Assembly: GCA_965227935.1 (NCBI GenBank)
Contig: CBDDGS010000019.1
Coordinates: forward strand, 1,116,001-1,180,000
Reading direction: 5' to 3'
DNA length: 64,000 nt
Origin: JAWPMT01 sp965227935
Lineage (GTDB): Bacteria; Bacteroidota; Bacteroidia; Cytophagales; Cyclobacteriaceae
Below, piece after piece: positions 21,735 to 31,646 of the stretch (within the stretch, counting starts at the first letter, position 1; each line of letters begins with the position of its first letter). The notes under the pieces are model-generated. The model saw nothing but the letters and a program-made list of their open reading frames with translations, made no database searches and was not told the origin of the DNA. The translations under genes were made by a program, and so were the position numbers.

Positions 21735-23687
21735 ATGAGATCCGACGACAAATTTCTACGACTTCTATCCCAAGATTATCCAACAAGACTAGCGGCTGCC
21801 AAGGAAGTTGTTCTATTAAGCTCCGTCTTGAATTTGACCAAGGGGGCAGAGATTTTCCTCAGCGACGTGCATGGTGAGCATGAGGCCTTTGAACATGTGC
21901 TCCGCAATGGCTCTGGGGTGATCAAGGCTAAGATCAAAGAGCTCTTTCAGGCGGAGCTTGACGAAGGTGGGATCAACCAATTGGCTACGCTTGTCTATTA
22001 TCCCGAAGAAAAGCTGCCATTGATACGGCCAAATGAGGGGGCCGTACCCTTTTATAAGGAGGTCATTGGGCGGCTCATAAGTCTCACGCGGGAATTTGCC
22101 TCTATATACGCCTCAAGGAAACTAAGTGAACTACTGCCAGACGAGTTGGATGAGCTCATCATTGAATTGGTTGCCCAGCGAGAAATGGGGGAGGCCAATG
22201 ACTACTATGATCATCTCATCGGGAGTATCATTGAAGTCGGTCAGGCAGACCGGTTGATCGTAGAGTTTTCGAAGCTCATTCAGCGTCTGTCCATCCACAA
22301 GGTGCACATCATCGGCGACGTCTATGACAGAGGTCCTGGCGCTGAGATCATCATGGATCAGTTGACGGATCACCATGCCGTTGATTTTCAATGGGGCAAT
22401 CATGACATCGTTTGGATGGGAGCGGCTATGGGCAACGAGGCTTGCATCGCTAACGTTTTGAGACTCTCTCTCCGATACGCCAACACAAGCACGCTTGAAA
22501 AGGGCTATGGCGTCGACCTGATCGCGCTGGCCTCGTTTGCGATAGAGCACTACAAGGAGGACCAGGGAATTGTTTTCAACCCCAAAGTTGCCGGTGACGA
22601 ACTCCTCAATGAATCGGAGCAGTGGCTCAATCGGCTGATGCACAAGGCCATCTCGATCATTCAGTTTAAGTTGGAGGGTCAGCTCATCCAAAGACGCCCT
22701 GAGTTCAAAATGGGTGATCGCCTACTACTAAGCAACATTGATTATGAGGGTGGCGCTATCGAAATCGGAGGCGTCCGGTACCCATTGAATGACGATTTTT
22801 TTCCAACCATCGATCCCAAGGATCCCTATCAACTAACCACACAGGAGACCGAACTCGTCGACAAGCTCAAGGCCTCCTTTATCAAGAGCCAACGCCTACA
22901 GAAACATGTGCACACATTGTTTCGCAGGGGAAGTATGTACAAGGTCACCAACAGCAACCTACTTTATCACGGATGCATCCCCCTTACCGCCGACGGGCAA
23001 TTCAAGGAGGTGGATCTGGGGCATGGACCTATGTCAGGAAGGAGCTTTCTGGATTTCTTCGATCAACAAATGCAGATCGCCAGTGCCGGCAGGCCCGGTA
23101 CACCTGAGAGACTATACGCCATAGACCTGATGTGGTACCTGTGGGCGGGGCCGGATTCGCCGCTTTTTGGCAAGGACAAGATGGCCACCTTCGAACGATA
23201 CTTCCTCGAGGACGACGTCCCAAAGGAGGAAGTGAAGGATCACTACTATCACTTCCGCGATGATGAGGCGACGTGCAACAAGATCCTGGTGGAATTTGGG
23301 CTCTCGACAGGCAACTGTGTGATTCTCAACGGCCATGTCCCCGTGTCGGTCAAGAAGGGAGAAAGTCCGATCAAGGCCAATGGTAAGCTTATCGTGATTG
23401 ACGGTGGTTTCAGCAAGGCCTACCAGGATGAGACGGGTATAGCGGGCTACACGCTTATTCACAACTGCTTCGGACGTGAGCTGATCGCTCACGAACCATT
23501 TGTGTCCCGCACTGCGGCCATTGAGAGGGAAGTGGACATTGCCAGCAGCGAGACGGTTTTGGATCAGTCTTCGACCAAGCAAAAGGTCAGAGACCTCGAT
23601 GATGGACAGCGCCTGCAGTCGGATATTGCGGATCTCAAGAGACTGCTGAAAGCCTACGCCGATGGCCTTCTCAAAGAGTCATTGTGA
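21735..23687 (+). CDS. fbp: Fructose-1,6-bisphosphatase, class III
   Basis: A gluconeogenic phosphatase of the class III (calcineurin-like metallophosphatase) type, 650 residues, the usual length. Metal-binding motifs are in order: LSDVHGEHEAF (residues 42-52), HIIGDVYDRGPGAEI, WGNHDIVWMGA and NGHVPV; the C-terminal half carries IDGGFSKAYQ, GIAGYTLIHNCFG and LIAHEPF. Class III enzymes are typical of Firmicutes and Bacteroidota. Confidence 0.95.
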   Translation: MRSDDKFLRLLSQDYPTRLAAAKEVVLLSSVLNLTKGAEIFLSDVHGEHEAFEHVLRNGSGVIKAKIKELFQAELDEGGINQLATLVYYPEEKLPLIRPNEGAVPFYKEVIGRLISLTREFASIYASRKLSELLPDELDELIIELVAQREMGEANDYYDHLIGSIIEVGQADRLIVEFSKLIQRLSIHKVHIIGDVYDRGPGAEIIMDQLTDHHAVDFQWGNHDIVWMGAAMGNEACIANVLRLSLRYANTSTLEKGYGVDLIALASFAIEHYKEDQGIVFNPKVAGDELLNESEQWLNRLMHKAISIIQFKLEGQLIQRRPEFKMGDRLLLSNIDYEGGAIEIGGVRYPLNDDFFPTIDPKDPYQLTTQETELVDKLKASFIKSQRLQKHVHTLFRRGSMYKVTNSNLLYHGCIPLTADGQFKEVDLGHGPMSGRSFLDFFDQQMQIASAGRPGTPERLYAIDLMWYLWAGPDSPLFGKDKMATFERYFLEDDVPKEEVKDHYYHFRDDEATCNKILVEFGLSTGNCVILNGHVPVSVKKGESPIKANGKLIVIDGGFSKAYQDETGIAGYTLIHNCFGRELIAHEPFVSRTAAIEREVDIASSETVLDQSSTKQKVRDLDDGQRLQSDIADLKRLLKAYADGLLKESL

Positions 23688-23823
23688 CAGCAGAGCGTTT
23701 GTAGGCTGGCCGTGTAACCTGAGTAAATCCACTTGAACCATCTCCCTATCCGATTTTGGACAAGGGCCTATTTCTTATAGTCGAATAGATGGTATCTTGG
23801 CGGGGGTTTTTTTATAAGAGTTC

Positions 23824-26800
23824 ATGAGACTACCGCGCAGATTGAGAATCATGGCGCCCCTTTTCCTGGCGGCGCTTGTTTTCCTTACCAATTGTTCATC
23901 ACCGTCATCTCCCAGAGTGCTGGTCTTTTCCAAGACCGCTGGCTTTCGGCATTCGTCCATTGCCGAGGGTATTCAGATGATGCAGAGACTTTCCGTACGA
24001 AAAGGCTTCGATGTAGTCTTCACGGAAGATGATGCCTACTTCACAGAGGACTCGCTTCGCCAATTCACAGCGGTGATGTTCCTGAATTCGACACAGGATG
24101 TACTGGACCACTATCAGCAGGCCGAATTCGAGCGATACATTCAAGCAGGGGGTGGATTCGTGGGGATCCACGCCGCGACTGACACCGAGTACCACTGGCC
24201 CTGGTATGGTGAACTGGTCGGCGCATACTTTGCTGGCCACCCGCCGGGAGTACATGAAGCAACTGTACGGATTACGGCCGAGCATCCGGCGACTGATTCC
24301 ATACCAGCCGAATGGGTCAAGACAGATGAGTGGTACAACTTCAAGAACATCAATCCCAACCTGAATGTGCTTGCTTGGTTGGATGAAAGCACCTACGAAG
24401 GGGGTACGAATGGTGACAAGCACCCAATCGCCTGGTACCACGAGTTTGACGGCGGTCGGGCATTCTACACAGGCATGGGCCATACTTCGGAGTCCTATAC
24501 TCAGCCTTTGTTTGTGAGGCACGTATGGGGCGGCTTGAGTTGGGTGCTGGATGGCTTCAAGGGTTTGAACTATGCTTTGGCCAAATCGCAAAAGGTACCG
24601 GAAGAGAATCGATTCACGATCGAGGTGCTGGAGCAAAAGCTATACGAACCTACCGAAATGGTGGTCTTGGATGACTATAGGGTGCTGTTTTGCCAGCGCC
24701 GTGGTCAGGTGATGATGTACGATCCACAGACGAAAGAGACGTCGGTGGTTTTAGAGATTCCCGTCTACACAGGGAATGAGGACGGACTGATGGGGTTGGC
24801 GTTGGATCCTGACTTCAACAATAACCAGTGGCTGTACCTTTTCTATTCCAATCCGGGCGATGAGCCCGTACAGTACCTGTCACGATTCAAGTTTGAGAAC
24901 AATGCCATTGACATGGCTACTGAGCAGCGCATTTTGGAGGTGCCTGTCCAGCGTGAAGAGTGCTGCCATACCGGTGGATCCATCGAGTTTGACAGCAATG
25001 GCTTGTTATATCTATCGACAGGTGATGATACGAATCCGTTCGCCTCGGATGGCTATGGGCCCATCGATGAGCGGCCCGGTCGAAAGCCATGGGATGGGCA
25101 GCGCACCAGTGGTAATGCCAATGACCTTCGGGGGGCGATCCTGAGGATCAAGGTCAATGAGGACGGCACGTATGACATTCCGGAAGGCAACCTATTTCCT
25201 GAGGGTACTCCGGGCACTAGGCCAGAGATCTATGTAATGGGGAACCGCAACCCCTACAGAATTTCCCTCGATGCAAAGCGGGGTACGCTCTACTGGGGTG
25301 AGGTAGGTCCCGATGCCGGAGAGGACCGTGAGCTCCGCGGTCCGAAAGGACACGATGAGGTGAATCAGGCGAAACAGGCCGGGTTCTACGGCTGGCCGTA
25401 CTTTGTCGGCAACAACAAGGCGTACTACGACTATGACTTTGCTGCTCAGAAGTCCGGCGAGCGCTTTGACCCTGCCAAGCCCATCAACGATTCCCCGAAC
25501 AATACGGGTATTCAAGAGCTACCCCCAGCACAGCCAGCGTTCATCTGGTATCCCTATGGCGCCTCACCAGAGTTCCCAATTGTGGGGCAGGGAGGCCGCA
25601 ATGCCATGGCAGGCCCTGTCTACTACCAGGACATGTTTGAGGCCAGTGACGTCCGCTTTCCCGACTACTACAATGACAAGCTATTCATTTATGATTGGAT
25701 GCGCGGGTGGGTCCATGTTGTCACCAAAGACCAGGATGAGAACTTTGTGAAAATGGAGCCCTTCATGCCCAGCCAGAAATTTCACAATCCCATGGACATG
25801 CAGTTTGCCCGTGACGGCAGTCTGTACATCATAGAGTACGGCACCAAGTGGTTCAGTGAAAACGACGATGCACGCCTACTGCGAATCACCTACAATGGCG
25901 GCAATCGACCGCCAGTGGTGGTGGCCTCGGCTGATGCGGCCGCGGGAGCTACGCCTCATACGGTGAGCTTCAGTTCGCAGGGTACCAGGGATTACGATCA
26001 GGATGCGCTGACTTACGAGTGGAATTTTGATGGGGCAGCCAGTAGCAGTGATCGCAATCCTACTTTTGAATACACCAAACCTGGCGTCTATTATCCTTCG
26101 CTGACCGTGCGCGATACCAAGGGCAATGCTTCCGAGCGCCAGTTGAGGGTCGTCGTGGGCAATGCGCCGCCGGAGATCAATATTGAGATAGGGGGGAATA
26201 GGTCCTTCTACTGGGATGTCACGGACCTGGCGTACACCATCCGGGTGGTCGATCCGGAAGACGGTAACGTTGGTGAGGGTATTGATGAATCAGCTGTCGT
26301 CGTCACGAGCCAGTACCTGGAAATGGGCTTTGATATGACTGAGATCGCCCAGGGTCACCAGATGGCTGGTGACTTTTTGGATGGCAAGCGCATCATGGAT
26401 GACAGTGACTGCGCGGCATGTCACAAGCTGAACGAGCAATCGATAGGACCAACCTACTTGCAGGTAGCAGAGAAATACAAAGATGACTCGGAGGCCGTCG
26501 CCTATCTGGCCGACAAGATCATTAACGGGGGAGGTGGCGTCTGGGGAGAGCAGGCCATGGCGGCCCATCCTCAGTTGTCAGAAGAAGAGGCCCAGAGTAT
26601 CGCCCAATACATCCTATCGTTGGGTGAGGAGACGAGCTCACTGCCGCTGGAAGGGTCCATCAGCCTGAGCGATCATCAGGGTGATGAGAATCCCGGTAGC
26701 TACTTCTTGCAGGCGAGCTACACGGACAAGGGCTCAGGGGACATCGAAGCACTGGAGGCCTTTAAAAGTCACGAGATCCGCCACTATCGTGTCTCCTCAA

Positions 26801-27195
26801 GTCGCTTTGAGCGAACAGGTGCAGAGTTGGACGTCACTGCCGTTCGGGGAAGGACAGATTTTGATAAGATCAATAACGGTCTCTTTGCCGATGGCGTCAT
26901 CCTTCAAATGGGTGCGCTGGATTTGACAGGGGTGGCCTCACTGTCCCTCGAGGGAGTGACTACCACAGATGAGGTGACGGTCACCCTGCATGCGGATGGT
27001 GAGCCGGTAGGAACAGGCAGTTTCCAGTCTACCGATCAGGAGCTGAGGGGCTCCTACAAGGTAGGTAGAGGTACGATACCCCTCAGCGGGGATCTGGGAG
27101 AAGCGCTACTCGAGCTACGGTTTAGCAGTAGCAGGGGGAATGTGCCGCAGGGGGTAGTTTCTATTGTGACGTTTGAGCGGCAATCAGTTCAATAG
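23824..27195 (+). CDS. Giant lipoprotein: ThuA - sugar dehydrogenase - PKD - cytochrome c fusion
   Basis: A 1123-residue exported lipoprotein (lipobox LTNC). Domains in order: ThuA-like glutamine-amidotransferase fold at about 30-245 (FSKTAGFRHSSIAEG, GGGFVGIHAATDTEYHWP); six-bladed PQQ-type glucose/sorbosone dehydrogenase propeller at about 262-690 (GLMGLALDPDF, CCHTGGSIEFDSNG, RNPYRISLDA); PKD domain at about 695-775; c-type cytochrome with heme site CAACH at 863-867 and a distal Met region; and a C-terminal beta-rich, perhaps carbohydrate-binding, domain. It probably oxidises sugars at the cell surface and passes electrons to the heme. A promoter-like TTTC-N18-TATCTTGG lies just upstream. 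Confidence 0.85.
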   Translation: MRLPRRLRIMAPLFLAALVFLTNCSSPSSPRVLVFSKTAGFRHSSIAEGIQMMQRLSVRKGFDVVFTEDDAYFTEDSLRQFTAVMFLNSTQDVLDHYQQAEFERYIQAGGGFVGIHAATDTEYHWPWYGELVGAYFAGHPPGVHEATVRITAEHPATDSIPAEWVKTDEWYNFKNINPNLNVLAWLDESTYEGGTNGDKHPIAWYHEFDGGRAFYTGMGHTSESYTQPLFVRHVWGGLSWVLDGFKGLNYALAKSQKVPEENRFTIEVLEQKLYEPTEMVVLDDYRVLFCQRRGQVMMYDPQTKETSVVLEIPVYTGNEDGLMGLALDPDFNNNQWLYLFYSNPGDEPVQYLSRFKFENNAIDMATEQRILEVPVQREECCHTGGSIEFDSNGLLYLSTGDDTNPFASDGYGPIDERPGRKPWDGQRTSGNANDLRGAILRIKVNEDGTYDIPEGNLFPEGTPGTRPEIYVMGNRNPYRISLDAKRGTLYWGEVGPDAGEDRELRGPKGHDEVNQAKQAGFYGWPYFVGNNKAYYDYDFAAQKSGERFDPAKPINDSPNNTGIQELPPAQPAFIWYPYGASPEFPIVGQGGRNAMAGPVYYQDMFEASDVRFPDYYNDKLFIYDWMRGWVHVVTKDQDENFVKMEPFMPSQKFHNPMDMQFARDGSLYIIEYGTKWFSENDDARLLRITYNGGNRPPVVVASADAAAGATPHTVSFSSQGTRDYDQDALTYEWNFDGAASSSDRNPTFEYTKPGVYYPSLTVRDTKGNASERQLRVVVGNAPPEINIEIGGNRSFYWDVTDLAYTIRVVDPEDGNVGEGIDESAVVVTSQYLEMGFDMTEIAQGHQMAGDFLDGKRIMDDSDCAACHKLNEQSIGPTYLQVAEKYKDDSEAVAYLADKIINGGGGVWGEQAMAAHPQLSEEEAQSIAQYILSLGEETSSLPLEGSISLSDHQGDENPGSYFLQASYTDKGSGDIEALEAFKSHEIRHYRVSSSRFERTGAELDVTAVRGRTDFDKINNGLFADGVILQMGALDLTGVASLSLEGVTTTDEVTVTLHADGEPVGTGSFQSTDQELRGSYKVGRGTIPLSGDLGEALLELRFSSSRGNVPQGVVSIVTFERQSVQ

Positions 27196-27210
27196 CATCG
27201 GAACGGAAGG

Positions 27211-28155
27211 TCATTCAGGGTCCGCGAGGACCCTGTCCATGGTTTCTGCGATTCTGAGACTGTCGCCCCATGGCATTATGGGGCTCTCTTTCAAGCCACT
27301 TTTGATGCAGAGATCTGCCTCTACGATTTCGTGGTAATAGCCCGTATGCTCAAAAGGAATGCGCCGCTTTTCGCCCTTACCTCCCTTGATGACCTGGAAG
27401 TTTTGCGCGCGAAAGAAACGACTCAATCGGATGATGCCGCGACTGCCATAGATAAGCCCCTCCTGGAGCGTCTCGGTGATCACACTGGAATAGAGTTTGG
27501 CATGTTTCCCACCGCCAAAATCCAGCAACATGGAGGTGGAGGCATCCACGCCAGTTTTGCTTCTTCTGATGATGGATTTGACCGTCTCAGGGGACCTGCC
27601 AAAGACATCCAGGGCGAAAGAGATGGGGTAGATACCTACGTCGAGCACGGAGCCACCGGCCAAGTCGGGATTGAAGAGCCTGCCATCAAAGGAGGCATTG
27701 CCCTGAAATCCGAAATCTGCGGACACCATTTCTGGGTCACCTATTTCACCTTTGGCTACGAGCTTCATCGCCTCCCTGTAGGCAGGGAGAAATCGCGTCC
27801 ATATGGCTTCCATGAGAAACAGGCCCGATTTCTTCGCTGCTTCAATCATTTGGCGACATTCGTCGGCATTCACTCCGAGAGGCTTTTCGCAAAGTACGTG
27901 CTTGCCTGCGGCAAATGCATCCAGCGTGTTTTGGAGGTGAAAGTTGTGGGTCGTAGAGATGTACACGACATCGACTTTAGGATCGGCCAGTAGCTCCTCA
28001 TAGGAGCGATAGGCCTTCGCCTGCGGATACTTCAGTTGTATGTTGTCGTAGTTGGACCTGGATGCAATCGCGTAGATCTTCTGCCCCCGTACGTGTTCAA
28101 GGCTTGCCAAAAATTTGGGCGCGATGCCACCAAATCCGATAAGTCCCCAGTTCAT
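27211..28155 (-). CDS. Gfo/Idh/MocA-family NAD(P)-dependent oxidoreductase
   Basis: A 314-residue cytoplasmic sugar or inositol-type dehydrogenase. The Rossmann start MNWGLIGFGGIAPKFLASL, the family motif VLCEKPLGVNADE (catalytic Lys) and the C-terminal part with DVGIYPISFALDVFG, as in dimeric dihydrodiol or glucose-fructose oxidoreductase relatives, are clear. The substrate is unknown. It converges on the ThuA fusion with 15 bp between, which fits sugar metabolism but does not prove a shared pathway. Confidence 0.88.
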   Translation of the reverse strand: MNWGLIGFGGIAPKFLASLEHVRGQKIYAIASRSNYDNIQLKYPQAKAYRSYEELLADPKVDVVYISTTHNFHLQNTLDAFAAGKHVLCEKPLGVNADECRQMIEAAKKSGLFLMEAIWTRFLPAYREAMKLVAKGEIGDPEMVSADFGFQGNASFDGRLFNPDLAGGSVLDVGIYPISFALDVFGRSPETVKSIIRRSKTGVDASTSMLLDFGGGKHAKLYSSVITETLQEGLIYGSRGIIRLSRFFRAQNFQVIKGGKGEKRRIPFEHTGYYHEIVEADLCIKSGLKESPIMPWGDSLRIAETMDRVLADPE

Positions 28156-28274
28156 ATTTCTGTTAGGCTTTGGCGGAAGTTAGCAAGATTTTTCGTCACC
28201 AAATGGACGTTAGACGGGAATGACCCTCCGGACTAACATGTCATTGCTTAGCTTTAACTATTCTCCATAGCCAA

Positions 28275-29027
28275 ATGAAGAAATTCGTGAAAGCCGCACT
28301 GATCGTTGTCGCAGTTCTCGCCGTGATCCCCACACTTGTACTGGTCCAAAAGGTAGACCCAGCGCAGCAGCCAGCTGATATCGTGCCTTACGACTTTCCG
28401 GATACGCTCGCTAATTACGACTATGATCTGGATAGCATCAAAGCGCTCATAGGCCCCAACAAGGGTTTGCCCCCTGGGTATGAGCTGGCAGCCGCGATTG
28501 CTTTTTCGGCGTATCCCGAACTAAAGGATCTGAAGATCGATATGGAGTTAGTACCTGATGGTGCCCCGATGGAATCTACGATGAACCCGTGGTCGATCCT
28601 GGGGCCACGGAAAAAGAGGCAATACAAGATCCTGCTGGTGGAGGTGGAGGGGTCTCGGATGGATCCGATCCTGATGCACTCGCTGCCGTTTGATGCGCAG
28701 GTGGGGATCCTCGCCCACGAACTGGGACACACTGTCTACTACCACAAGCTTGGCGTGTGGAAGATGGGCAAATGGGGTTGGAAGTACCTGAGTGACCCCG
28801 AGTTTCGTGCCACCCATGAGCGCACAACGGATCTGATGCCGATCTATCACGGCCTTGGCAGTCAGATCTATCAGTATGCGCACTTTGTGCGTTACGACAC
28901 CAGCACGATCGCCTTCTATGAAAGGGGTAAGTGGTTCATGGACACCTTTTACATGACCGACAGTGAGTTGATGGCGGCGTGGGAGCGCTTCGAAAATGGC
29001 GATAAGACCGCCGGATTACTTCGCTAG
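28275..29027 (+). CDS. Membrane-anchored putative zinc metallopeptidase (HELGH)
   Basis: A 250-residue protein with an N-terminal hydrophobic anchor or uncleaved signal (residues 7-24). The zincin motif HELGH is in VGILAHELGHTVYYHKLG, and a possible third ligand region is THERTTDLMPIYHG. The segment ELKDLKIDMELVPDG recalls proteases acting in the envelope. The family is not one I can name. The 3' end overlaps the convergent phosphotriesterase gene by 12 bp. Confidence 0.6.
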   Translation: MKKFVKAALIVVAVLAVIPTLVLVQKVDPAQQPADIVPYDFPDTLANYDYDLDSIKALIGPNKGLPPGYELAAAIAFSAYPELKDLKIDMELVPDGAPMESTMNPWSILGPRKKRQYKILLVEVEGSRMDPILMHSLPFDAQVGILAHELGHTVYYHKLGVWKMGKWGWKYLSDPEFRATHERTTDLMPIYHGLGSQIYQYAHFVRYDTSTIAFYERGKWFMDTFYMTDSELMAAWERFENGDKTAGLLR

Positions 29028-30041
29028 CCTTACCTGTATAGCAAAGGCCTTTGCCGGGTTTTTCGAGAGGAGCTGGGAGATATCGTCGGTACTAAAGTTT
29101 TTACTTAATAACCGAGGTATAAGCTCTTCAAATACAGGAGTATATGGTTTGATGTTCTGCTCAGATTTTTGAGGGTCATACCACCCGGCATCATGAGAGA
29201 TGAGTACCTGGTCAAGCAGTCCGTTGTCCCGCAGAAACACGAGCTTATCAACATATCGATCCATGGAGCCCCAACCTACGCCGTCGAGGCTAATCCAGCA
29301 TCCCAATTGGGCGGCACGTAGATAGTTGCTATTGTCCTCCTCGTTTTGGGCGTGAACCCAGATGAAAGCAGTCGGGGAAACCCCTTCATGTGCCAGTATC
29401 TCCAGCTCAGGCCACAGGGCCTTGGCGGCTCCCGTATGGGCAGCGATGGTGAGACCAGTCTCGATGTGCGTCATGGCTGCGGCTCGTACGAGTTTGGCGT
29501 CTGTGGAGTCGAGTGGGTCACTGTTGTCAATGCCGATCTTGATGAAACCTGGGCGAATGTCCGTGCCACCTATTCCCTGCCGAAATTCGCTGATCCAAAA
29601 GCCCGCCATTTCCCGGGCGTTGAGGTGTTGCAGGAGGGAAGGGACATGGGCATCATTGCGGGCACCATAATAGCCAGTATTGGTGATGATCTGGAGACCT
29701 GTAGCTTGTGAGATCTTTTGCAGCAACTCCACGTCTCTGCCCAGATAATTGGGGGTAGGGTCGACAAAGTACTTGACGTCGTATGCCTTGAGTGCCTCCA
29801 AATAGGGCACCATCACGCCCATGATTTCGTCATGATCCCAGGTGTCCGGCTCGATGCTGTCTGCTCCAATGAAGTCCACGAGAATGTGTTCGTGTGACAG
29901 CCAGGTGGCGCCAGGTGCAGGAGTCGTAGGGCCGAGGACAGTGATGATTTGGGGCAGCTCCTCCTTCTCTGGGCCACATCCAACAATAAGCAGACCTATG
30001 ATTGCCAGCGATGGGGTAAGTGTCCTAAAGCCTCTCATCAT
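29016..30041 (-). CDS. Phosphotriesterase-family lipoprotein hydrolase
   Basis: A 341-residue amidohydrolase-superfamily protein with lipobox IVGC (Cys22). The binuclear metal site of the PTE family is complete: HEH in WLSHEHILVD, a Lys in PGFIKIGIDN (expected carbamylated bridge), His in TIAAHTGAA, His in FIWVHAQNEED and Asp in ISHDAGWYDP. Substrates in this family range from lactones to phosphoesters; the real one here is unknown. It is followed 14 bp upstream on the same strand by an M20 peptidase gene, a probable two-gene operon of exported hydrolases. Confidence 0.85.
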   Translation of the reverse strand: MMRGFRTLTPSLAIIGLLIVGCGPEKEELPQIITVLGPTTPAPGATWLSHEHILVDFIGADSIEPDTWDHDEIMGVMVPYLEALKAYDVKYFVDPTPNYLGRDVELLQKISQATGLQIITNTGYYGARNDAHVPSLLQHLNAREMAGFWISEFRQGIGGTDIRPGFIKIGIDNSDPLDSTDAKLVRAAAMTHIETGLTIAAHTGAAKALWPELEILAHEGVSPTAFIWVHAQNEEDNSNYLRAAQLGCWISLDGVGWGSMDRYVDKLVFLRDNGLLDQVLISHDAGWYDPQKSEQNIKPYTPVFEELIPRLLSKNFSTDDISQLLSKNPAKAFAIQVRLAK

Positions 30042-30055
30042 TCCATGTTTATGTT

Positions 30056-31369
30056 TTACTCGTACACCCCCGTCGCCAGTCGATACATCAGAATCGCCGC
30101 CCGCTTGCTCTGTACCGGCAAGCTTGACAGGTCTGCTGTTTCGTTGACCGTGTGGTCGTTGGCACCGGCGAGGCCCATGCCGTCGATGGCCATATCTACG
30201 AGTCCGGCGGTGAAGGAAATATCGGCGGCCCCAGCATTCCTGGGATTCACGGCGGTCACCTCTCCAAAGCCCAATTCCTCACTCACCGTGCTGAAATAGC
30301 CCAACAGTCTGTAGTTCCCGTCTGTAGGGGCAAAGGGTGGATAGCCTTCACCGAAAGTGATCTCCGCCGTCGTCAGAGGGCGGTTTTCTGTCGTGATGCG
30401 CGTCATCGTCTCGAAGGTCTTGTCGAGCTGGTCGAGAGTGATGGCCCGAATGTCACCGGTGGCGATGGCCGTTTCGGCGACTACGTTGGACTTGCCGAAG
30501 GCAGTGCCCTGATCATTGGCCTGGTCGTGGTCCACGGTCGTGCCGCCGAGGACGACGCCTGGGTTGAAGGTCAGTAGTTCTTCAGTGGAGAGTTCCTCGT
30601 AAAACGAGTTGAGGACACGGGCCATTTCATAGATGGCTCCGGCACCTACTTTCTCGGAAAATACCTGCGAGGAGTGGGCCGGATTGCCTTTAGTGGTCAG
30701 TTCCCAGCCTACGGACCCACGGCGGGCAACAACTGCCGTTTGAGGATTACCGTCACCATTTTCGAATCCCAAGGCGATATCGGCTCTTTCCGCTCCTTCG
30801 GTTAGTGCCTTTTTGGAGAGCTCTAACGGCCTGCCGCTTAGCTCTTCATCACCCGTCATCACCACGATGATGTTCATGTCTTTCAACACGCCGGCATCTT
30901 TTAGTGCCGTCAGGGCCTGTAGAATGACGACATCACCACCCTTCATGTCATCAACTCCGGGTCCACTGGCGATCTTGTCATCGACCATTTTGAAGGTTTG
31001 GAAGGGGCTCGAAGGCTCAAACACCGTATCCAGGTGACCGATCAACAGGAAGGTGGGTGTACCTGCTTTTCCTTTCTGCTCTGCGTACAGGTGGCCAGCC
31101 CGATTGAAGGAGGAACCATCCAGCCACGCCGTTTCCATCCCGAGGGCGTCAAACTTCTCCAGGAGGATATCGCCGACTTGCTTGACACCCGTCAGGTTCA
31201 TGGTACCGCTATTGATGTTGACCAGCTCCTCGAGGAGGGTGAGCATCTCGTCGTTGTGCGCATCCACGGAAGCGAGGATCTTCTTTTCCACGCGCTTGTT
31301 TTGAGCGTGCAAGGGGAGTGCGACGAGGATCGGGAGGATGACGAGAAAAGTAAGTGAGATTCTATTCAT
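30056..31369 (-). CDS. Secreted M20-family metallopeptidase (glutamate carboxypeptidase-like)
   Basis: A 437-residue secreted zinc exopeptidase. The ATG at 31369 is chosen because it begins a clean signal peptide (MNRISLTFLVILPILVALPL, cleaved after HAQ); the frame extends nine codons further. Zinc and catalytic motifs: LLIGHLDTVF, GPGVDDMKGG and VVMTGDEELSG. The mid-domain GNPAHSSQVF is the dimerisation/substrate His region. M20 relatives cleave glutamyl or dipeptide substrates. Confidence 0.88.
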   Translation of the reverse strand: MNRISLTFLVILPILVALPLHAQNKRVEKKILASVDAHNDEMLTLLEELVNINSGTMNLTGVKQVGDILLEKFDALGMETAWLDGSSFNRAGHLYAEQKGKAGTPTFLLIGHLDTVFEPSSPFQTFKMVDDKIASGPGVDDMKGGDVVILQALTALKDAGVLKDMNIIVVMTGDEELSGRPLELSKKALTEGAERADIALGFENGDGNPQTAVVARRGSVGWELTTKGNPAHSSQVFSEKVGAGAIYEMARVLNSFYEELSTEELLTFNPGVVLGGTTVDHDQANDQGTAFGKSNVVAETAIATGDIRAITLDQLDKTFETMTRITTENRPLTTAEITFGEGYPPFAPTDGNYRLLGYFSTVSEELGFGEVTAVNPRNAGAADISFTAGLVDMAIDGMGLAGANDHTVNETADLSSLPVQSKRAAILMYRLATGVYE

Positions 31370-31507
31370 GGATGAGTCGGGTAATTGTGCCCTCAAAGCT
31401 ACGGTGGGCGGAGGAGGTGGGCAACAGTGTCGAGATCTTCCCGGATGATGAGGACAAGGGGATTGCAGTAGTAAATTCCTTTGGGGCGCCCAGCCGCACG
31501 GTCCTTT

Positions 31508-31526
31508 CGCCAGCCCTGCGCTGGCG
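31508..31526. repeat. Isolated GC-rich perfect hairpin (REP-like)
   Basis: CGCCAGC-CCTGC-GCTGGCG, 7-bp arms around a 5-nt loop, in the intergenic region between the M20 gene and a permease. No T tract, so it is not a simple terminator. It looks like a repetitive extragenic palindrome, but only one copy is in the window. Confidence 0.45.
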
Positions 31527-31646
31527 GGGCAGGCGACTCAGATTCACCTATTGATCTCGGTCACCATCTGAGAATTGACACCTTTTAACATTAATTACTT
31601 GGCATTGTGGTACACCCGGATTAACATCGCCCAAAGTCAAAAACTC

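Noticed and set aside
27331..27993. Plus-strand frame of 220 codons opposite the Gfo/Idh gene
   Set aside because: Shadow of a gene with intact Rossmann and EKP motifs on the other strand.
31362..31547. Small minus-strand frame upstream of the M20 peptidase
   Set aside because: It runs through the GC-rich hairpin at 31508-31526 and has an Arg-rich composition expected from such a repeat; no evidence of coding.
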